Part shown: piece by piece, positions 40,931 to 45,347 of the stretch
How positions within the stretch are numbered: the stretch's first letter is position 1
Layout of the letters: each line of letters starts with the position of its first letter
NCBI GenBank assembly: GCA_028868305.1
Contig: JAGWUS010000031.1
Location: forward strand, 1 to 45,347
Reading direction: 5' to 3'
Length of the DNA stretch: 45,347 bases
From: Burkholderiales bacterium
Lineage (GTDB): Bacteria; Pseudomonadota; Gammaproteobacteria; Burkholderiales; Burkholderiaceae_C
Program-made: the position numbers and the translations under genes
Notes under the pieces: generated by a model
The model's input: the letters and a program-made list of their open reading frames with translations, nothing else
What the model was told of the DNA's origin: nothing
Databases searched by the model: none

Positions 40931-41818
40931 ATGCGCATTCCGTTTACCAAAATGCAGGGGGCTGGCAACGACTTCGTCGTGCTCGACGAAACCCGTGGCC
41001 GCCTGGGCCTGACCGAGGCGCACTACCGCTTTCTGGGGGACCGCCATTTCGGCGTGGGCGCCGACCAGATCCTCACCGTGCGCCCTTCGCCCGCCGAGGG
41101 CATCGACTTTGAATACGTCATCCACAACGCCGATGGCCGCGAGGTGGAGCAGTGCGGCAACGGATCGCGCTGTTTTGCACGCTTTGTGCGCGACCAGGGG
41201 CTCACGACCAAGGACACCATCCGCGTCAAGACCATGAAGGGCGTCATTGCCCCGCAACTCACGCCCGATGGCCGCGTGACGGTGGACATGGGCGCGCCGG
41301 TATTTGCGCTGCCTGACATTCCGTTTGATGCGTCGGGTTTGGCCTTTGTGCCACAGGGTTCCTGGGGAAATTGGCCTCTAGCCCTTGCGCAGCATGCGCA
41401 ACAAGCTACTGTTTTGATAGCGCCTGTCTCCATGGGTAACCCCCACGGTGTGCTGCTGGTGGACAACGTGGACACCGCAGCGGTGGGCACGCTGGGCCCG
41501 GCCGTGCAGGCCAGCCCGCGCTTTAAGCAGGGCGTGAACGTGGGCTTTATGCAGGTGGTGGACCGCAGCCATGTGCGCCTGCGCGTGTACGAGCGCGGTG
41601 TGGGCGAGACCCTGGCCTGTGGCACGGGCGCCTGTGCCGCGGTGGTTGCGGGCATTCGCCTGGGGCTGCTGGACGCCAGCGTGGAGGTGCATACCCACGG
41701 CGGTGTGCTCACCATTGCCTGGCAGGGCGAAATTGCGGGTGCATGGGCGCCCGTATGGATGACGGGCCCCGCCACCACCGTATTTCGCGGCGAAATTGAT
41801 CTTCCGGACCACCTATGA
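40931..41818 (+). CDS. dapF: Diaminopimelate epimerase with repeat-derived insert
   Basis: This 295-residue enzyme interconverts LL- and meso-diaminopimelate for lysine and peptidoglycan. The two catalytic cysteines are Cys75 in [16 protein letters not shown] and Cys230 in [24 protein letters not shown] at the N-terminus is diagnostic. It is about 20 residues longer than E. coli DapF (274). The excess is residues 147-164 ([18 protein letters not shown]), just before the conserved VSMGNPH, and is encoded by the repeat at 41371-41422. The insertion falls in a loop between conserved blocks. Overlaps DUF484 by four bases; dapF-DUF484-xerC is a conserved order. Confidence 0.96.
   Translation: MRIPFTKMQGAGNDFVVLDETRGRLGLTEAHYRFLGDRHFGVGADQILTVRPSPAEGIDFEYVIHNADGREVEQCGNGSRCFARFVRDQGLTTKDTIRVKTMKGVIAPQLTPDGRVTVDMGAPVFALPDIPFDASGLAFVPQGSWGNWPLALAQHAQQATVLIAPVSMGNPHGVLLVDNVDTAAVGTLGPAVQASPRFKQGVNVGFMQVVDRSHVRLRVYERGVGETLACGTGACAAVVAGIRLGLLDASVEVHTHGGVLTIAWQGEIAGAWAPVWMTGPATTVFRGEIDLPDHL
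41371..41422 (+). repeat. Dispersed repeat element inside dapF
   Basis: TTGGCCTCTAGCCC, GCATGCGCAACAAGCTAC and TTTTGATAGCG: a full-length family member wholly inside dapF, kept in frame with no stop. It accounts for the extra residues 147-164 of the epimerase. Confidence 0.8.
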
Positions 41819-42513
41819 CCACCCTAATGAACCAGGCACTGACTAACCCCATTACCGAAGACGACATTGCCAACTACCTGAGCAATACGCCCGACTTCTT
41901 CCAGCGCCATGCGGAGCTGCTGGCCACGGTGCAGTTCACCAGCCCGCACAGCCACCGCGCTGTGAGCCTGCAGGAGCGTCAGGCCGAAATGCTGCGTGAG
42001 AAGATCAAGCTGCTCGAGCAGCGCATCATGGAAATGATCCGCCATGGCAACGACAACGTGCTGCTGTCCGACAAGATCCTGCGCTGGGCGCGTTCGCTGC
42101 TGTTGACCAACAAGCTCGAAGCCCTGCCGGCGCAGATCACCCAGGCCATCGAAACCCAGTTTGCCGTTCCCCAGGTGGGCTTGCGGCTGTGGGGCGTGGC
42201 ACCGGAATATGCGGGCCTGCCCCAGACGCAGGGCGTGAGTGACGACGCCCGGGTGTTTGCCTCGTCCCTGATGGAGCCGTTCTGTGGTCTCAACACCGGT
42301 TTTGAAGCGGTGGGCTGGCTGCAAGACCCGGCCGCAGTAACTTCGCTGGCACTGATTCCCTTGCGCAACACGGCGGACGGTGCCAACGCGCCGGCCTTTG
42401 GCATGCTGGTGCTGGCCTCCATGGATGCTCAGCGCTTCCACAGCGGCATGGGCACCGACTTTCTGGCGCGCATTGGCGAACTGGCCAGCGCAGCACTGTC
42501 CCGGCTGAGGTAG
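41815..42513 (+). CDS. DUF484 family protein
   Basis: This 232-residue protein fits DUF484, a GAF-like family usually found between dapF and xerC. It has [44 protein letters not shown] at the N-terminus (about 13-56), a coiled-coil stretch ([20 protein letters not shown]) and a GAF-like C-terminal domain ([23 protein letters not shown]). Function unknown; gene order suggests a link with chromosome or cell-wall processes. It overlaps dapF by four bases (ATGA) and is followed by xerC after 21 bases. Confidence 0.92.
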   Translation: MTTLMNQALTNPITEDDIANYLSNTPDFFQRHAELLATVQFTSPHSHRAVSLQERQAEMLREKIKLLEQRIMEMIRHGNDNVLLSDKILRWARSLLLTNKLEALPAQITQAIETQFAVPQVGLRLWGVAPEYAGLPQTQGVSDDARVFASSLMEPFCGLNTGFEAVGWLQDPAAVTSLALIPLRNTADGANAPAFGMLVLASMDAQRFHSGMGTDFLARIGELASAALSRLR

Positions 42514-42534
42514 CGGCTGTCAGCGGATGCCGCA

Positions 42535-43509
42535 ATGAGCAACGCTGGGGAACAGCCTCTCGTTGAAAAGTACCTGGAATACGTCCGGGTGGAAAAACGC
42601 CTGGCGCAGCGTACCGTCGAGCTCTATGCGCTGGATCTGCACAAGCTTAGCACCTACGCAGCGCAGGCCCAGGTCGCCTTGTGTGATGTGAAGAACCCGC
42701 ACATCCGCCGCTGGGTGGCGCAAATGCACAGCGGCGGCCGCAGTGGCCGCGGCATTGCGCTCATTCTTTCGGGCTGGCGCGGCTTTTATGCCTGGCTGGG
42801 CCGCGATGGTCTGGTACCCAGCAACCCGGTGCAGGATGTGCGCTCGCCCAAAGCCCCCAAACCGCTGCCCAAGGCGCTGGGCGTGGACGACGCGGTGCAG
42901 TTTGCCGATTTTCAGAGTGCGGACGATCCCTGGCTGGAAGCCCGCGATGCGGCCATGGTGGAGCTGCTCTACGGAAGCGGTCTGCGCGTAGGCGAGCTGG
43001 TAGGGCTGGACGTGGTGGCCAGCAGCACCGCCCGTGGTTGGGTCGATATGCAGGCCGCTGAGGCCCATGTGCTGGGCAAGGGCTCCAAGAGGCGCACTGT
43101 GCCGGTGGGCGCTACGGCACTCAACGCGCTGGAGCACTGGCTTGGCCTGCGTGGCCCCATGGGCACGGCTTCCGGCGGGCCAGTGCACGCCACACAAGCC
43201 AATGCGGCAGCAGCCTTGTTTACCGGGCGCAATGGCACGCGGCTGACGCCCCAGTCGGTATGGCAACGGCTTAAACGCCGCAGTCAGATGGCAGGGCTTG
43301 CCACACCGGTGCATCCGCACATGCTGCGCCACTCATTTGCCAGCCATGTGCTGCAGAGTAGTGGCGATCTGCGTGCGGTGCAGGAACTGTTGGGTCACGC
43401 CAATATCACCACCACACAGGTCTACACCCGACTGGATTTCCAGCACCTGGCCAAAGCCTACGATGCGGCCCATCCGCGTGCGCGGGCCAAGGAAAGCAAG
43501 GGGGGTTAG
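42535..43509 (+). CDS. xerC: Site-specific tyrosine recombinase XerC
   Basis: This 324-residue recombinase resolves chromosome dimers at dif with XerD. It has an N-terminal SAM-like core-binding domain (about 8-95) and a catalytic domain with Arg151 (GSGLRVGEL), Lys182 (GKGSKRRTVPV), His262 and Arg265 (HPHMLRHSFASH), His288 (LLGHANI) and the nucleophile Tyr297 (QVYTRLD). All catalytic residues are intact. Position after dapF-DUF484 supports XerC over XerD or a phage integrase. Its stop overlaps the stop of the convergent GGDEF gene by three bases. Confidence 0.95.
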   Translation: MSNAGEQPLVEKYLEYVRVEKRLAQRTVELYALDLHKLSTYAAQAQVALCDVKNPHIRRWVAQMHSGGRSGRGIALILSGWRGFYAWLGRDGLVPSNPVQDVRSPKAPKPLPKALGVDDAVQFADFQSADDPWLEARDAAMVELLYGSGLRVGELVGLDVVASSTARGWVDMQAAEAHVLGKGSKRRTVPVGATALNALEHWLGLRGPMGTASGGPVHATQANAAAALFTGRNGTRLTPQSVWQRLKRRSQMAGLATPVHPHMLRHSFASHVLQSSGDLRAVQELLGHANITTTQVYTRLDFQHLAKAYDAAHPRARAKESKGG

Positions 43510-44666
43510 ATCAGGGCCGCCGGGCGGTTCTTTTTATAGGTCTGCTTGTCGGCGTACATGCGCCGGTCGGCACAGGCCAGCAGGCGGGTGAGGTTGTCGC
43601 CATCTTCGGGGTAAAGCGCCCAGCCTATGCTGGCGCTGGTATTGACTAGATTGTCATCCAGTTCGAACGGCTTGCCCAATTCCAACTTGAGTTTGTAGGT
43701 GATGTCCTGCAGGTCAGCGCTGCTTTTGATGCTGGTGCACAGGACCGCAAACTCATCACCACCGACACGTGCACAGAAATCGCTTGCGCGCGTTGTGCGT
43801 CCCAGCCGTTCGGCCACAATTTTGAGCAGATGGTCACCGATGGCATGACCGTAGGTGTCGTTGACAGGTTTGAAGTCATTGAGATCGACAGACAGAATGC
43901 CAAAAGATTCCTTCGCCCGTTCTGCCTGGCTCAGGGTGCGCGCAAAAATCTGCTCGAAATAGCGGCGGTTGGCCAGATCGGTCAGCTCGTCATGCATGGC
44001 CATGTGGCTGATGGCCTCACGGGTGCGCGTGTTTTCCTCTACCTCTTGCTGTAGTTGCTGGTTCAGGCTGATATTGCGTATGACCGTTTTTGAAACCAGC
44101 AGGGTTTTGCTGATCACTACCACCTGCCAGATCAGGGATGCAAAAAACAGTAGCAGGAAGAAGCGGTCGTTATGCTCAAAAAAAAGATAGAGAAAGCGGC
44201 CAGTCATCGGAGCAAGACACAGGACGCCGGCCGCAAGGTAGTAGGGCGGATAGACCGAATAGCCCAGTGCGATGGTAGCAACTGCAGTGGAAAACAGCAA
44301 AAAGAGCAGTGTGTGTTCGGCGTGGGTGTTTAGACCTGGAATCAGGAAGACGGACAGACCGTAGATCAGTGCCATGGTCAAAGCAAGCGACACGTGCGTT
44401 CGCAGCAAACGCATGCAGTTGCTGGAGGACAGGCCGGTTCGGCGCACATGGAAGGCCAAAGCAGCCACCCCCGCGGTGCAAACCAGCATGAGCACAGTGA
44501 TGGCACCCACAGCCTTTAGGGGTGCGCCTGAAAACCTAAGCACCGCAGCCACCAGAACTGCCCCTACCAGTAGCGCCGGCAAATTGTTGACCGAGTGCGC
44601 GAAAAAAATCTTCACACGCTCCAGCTGTAACTGTTGGTCATCGGCGCTCACGCGTGCCAGGGACAT
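43506..44666 (-). CDS. Membrane-bound diguanylate cyclase (GGDEF)
   Basis: This 386-residue protein has about six membrane segments (roughly 30-190) without a large periplasmic loop, a short coiled coil (SLNQQLQQEVEENTRTREAISHM) and a C-terminal GGDEF domain. VGGDEFAVL is intact, and RASD five residues upstream is an I-site. It should make cyclic di-GMP under control of a membrane signal. The start is uncertain: ATG 44666 lacks a good Shine-Dalgarno, and the frame continues upstream with a GTG about 50 bases earlier. Promoter region shared with the divergent VF530 gene. Confidence 0.9.
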   Translation of the reverse strand: MSLARVSADDQQLQLERVKIFFAHSVNNLPALLVGAVLVAAVLRFSGAPLKAVGAITVLMLVCTAGVAALAFHVRRTGLSSSNCMRLLRTHVSLALTMALIYGLSVFLIPGLNTHAEHTLLFLLFSTAVATIALGYSVYPPYYLAAGVLCLAPMTGRFLYLFFEHNDRFFLLLFFASLIWQVVVISKTLLVSKTVIRNISLNQQLQQEVEENTRTREAISHMAMHDELTDLANRRYFEQIFARTLSQAERAKESFGILSVDLNDFKPVNDTYGHAIGDHLLKIVAERLGRTTRASDFCARVGGDEFAVLCTSIKSSADLQDITYKLKLELGKPFELDDNLVNTSASIGWALYPEDGDNLTRLLACADRRMYADKQTYKKNRPAALI

Positions 44667-44736
44667 ATGAATTGGAAGTGGGGTAGAAGGTCGTGCACCA
44701 CTATTAACGTTCACCCGTATAGTGCCACAATGAACT

Positions 44737-44985
44737 ATGCCTGATTCGCCATCTCCAGCCAGCCAGCCCCGCAACCCCTTGCATGGCAAAACGCTTGAAG
44801 CCATCGTGACCGAACTGGTTGCGCACTTTGGCTGGGCGGATCTGGGCGAGCGTATCCCCGTGCGCTGCTTCACCCATGACCCGAGCGTCGGGTCGAGCCT
44901 GAAGTTCCTGCGCAAGACACCCTGGGCGCGGGAGAAGGTGGAAAGTCTTTACCTCTACATGCTGCGTGCGCAACGCAGGTCCTAA
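44737..44985 (+). CDS. VF530/DUF2132 family small DNA-binding protein
   Basis: This 82-residue protein matches the VF530 family: [61 protein letters not shown], which covers almost the whole family consensus. Members are small helical proteins related to the SAP/HeH DNA-binding fold; function unknown. It is divergent from the GGDEF gene by 70 bases and its stop overlaps that of the convergent DUF4143 gene. Confidence 0.9.
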   Translation: MPDSPSPASQPRNPLHGKTLEAIVTELVAHFGWADLGERIPVRCFTHDPSVGSSLKFLRKTPWAREKVESLYLYMLRAQRRS

Positions 44986-45347
44986 AGGCAGGCTGCGGGG
45001 ATCGACAAAATGCGGTCGTCCAACCAGCGGGCACGTTCATCGTTGTTGATCACCACCCCCAGCGGACAGTTGTTGTCATTGACAAAATCGGAGAGCGACC
45101 GCAGCGCGCGCTTGTCCCCTAGCGGCCCCAGCTTGATTTCTACAGGGAGCAACTGGGTGCTGCCAAACTGGCCTTCCAGGATGAGGTCAATTTCTGCCCC
45201 GCCACGCGTGCGGTAGTGGAAAGGCTTGACGGCAATGCCCGCGTTCTCGAACCCGCGTAGCAAGGTCTCCACCACCATTCCTTCCCACGACTTGCCTGCT
45301 GCCGGGTGCGTGGGTAGAAGCTGACCGTCGGCAATGCGCAGCAGCCT
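44982..45347 (-). CDS. DUF4143-type ATPase, C-terminal part (5' truncated)
   Basis: The frame runs from a TAG at 44982-44984 to the window edge, 121 residues visible, with the N-terminus lying beyond 45347. [14 protein letters not shown] and [17 protein letters not shown], then [10 protein letters not shown], form the PD-(D/E)xK nuclease-like core of DUF4143, the C-terminal domain of AAA-type ATPases with an N-terminal P-loop (not in view). These proteins are often in toxin-like or mobile contexts; role unknown. An ATG at 45278 is internal and not the start. Confidence 0.88.
   Translation of the reverse strand, partial: RLLRIADGQLLPTHPAAGKSWEGMVVETLLRGFENAGIAVKPFHYRTRGGAEIDLILEGQFGSTQLLPVEIKLGPLGDKRALRSLSDFVNDNNCPLGVVINNDERARWLDDRILSIPAACL

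Noticed and set aside
42535-43509. Phage or integrative element integrase
   Set aside because: The gene follows dapF and DUF484, the standard position of chromosomal xerC, and no att sites or phage genes are nearby.

Overview
The window looks like chromosome from a betaproteobacterium of the Comamonadaceae (Rhodoferax/Polaromonas/Acidovorax relatives). The grounds are high GC with strong third-position GC bias, gene blocks typical of Burkholderiales (DUF2147 between fadE-like and fadB-like genes, liv genes with an embedded acyl-CoA ligase, dapF-DUF484-xerC), and two kinds of short dispersed repeat that I associate with this family. Genus and species cannot be fixed from the sequence alone. 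No rRNA, tRNA, CRISPR array, insertion sequence or prophage was seen.

Region 1 (1-13621) is a fatty-acid/acyl-CoA degradation block on the plus strand in two TetR-headed modules. The first has a TetR regulator with a palindromic operator, a DmdC/FadE-type acyl-CoA dehydrogenase, a DUF2147 periplasmic protein, a bifunctional 3-hydroxyacyl-CoA dehydrogenase/enoyl-CoA hydratase, a thiolase, a terminator, a thioesterase and an enoyl-CoA hydratase. ArfB (minus strand) and a 50-residue lysine-rich protein separate it from the second: TetR, a DECR-like SDR, two acyl-CoA dehydrogenases, a hotdog thioesterase and a bidirectional terminator. Region 2 (13639-21709, minus) is a branched-chain-amino-acid-type ABC importer, livH-livM-livG-livF, followed by an acyl-CoA ligase and two tandem paralogous substrate-binding proteins. 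It probably takes up a carboxylic acid, activates it to a CoA thioester and feeds it to region 1. A crotonase gene is divergent from livH.

Region 3 (about 22.7-26.6 kb) stands apart in codon use and function. It holds a thioredoxin-like gene, a possible gene remnant, and a locus matching the SigF/NrsF reactive-chlorine response known from Azospira: a methionine-rich pentapeptide-repeat protein (MrpX-like), a molybdopterin methionine sulfoxide reductase-like enzyme (YedY1), its cytochrome b partner (YedZ1), ECF sigma SigF and anti-sigma NrsF. The sequence GTAACC-N16-CGAA occurs on both strands of the divergent control region. A LysR regulator resembling the hypochlorite sensor HypT lies 3.4 kb downstream.

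Region 4 (26.6-45.3 kb) is mostly housekeeping: YciA-type thioesterase, Atm1-type ABC exporter, TfoX-N protein, HypT-like LysR, pyrC, a DUF3025 protein, htpX, a cyclic-nucleotide-binding protein, a large FAD oxidoreductase, a PAS-GGDEF protein, cysK, RNase P RNA (rnpB), a CBS-pair protein, a pseudouridine synthase with an altered active site, a metallo-hydrolase, dapF, DUF484, xerC, a membrane GGDEF protein, a VF530-family protein and the end of a DUF4143 ATPase.

The least ordinary features are the SigF island with its paired promoters, and the short repeats that have become coding sequence inside dapF, the metallo-hydrolase, DUF3025, the FAD oxidoreductase and the C-terminus of LivG.
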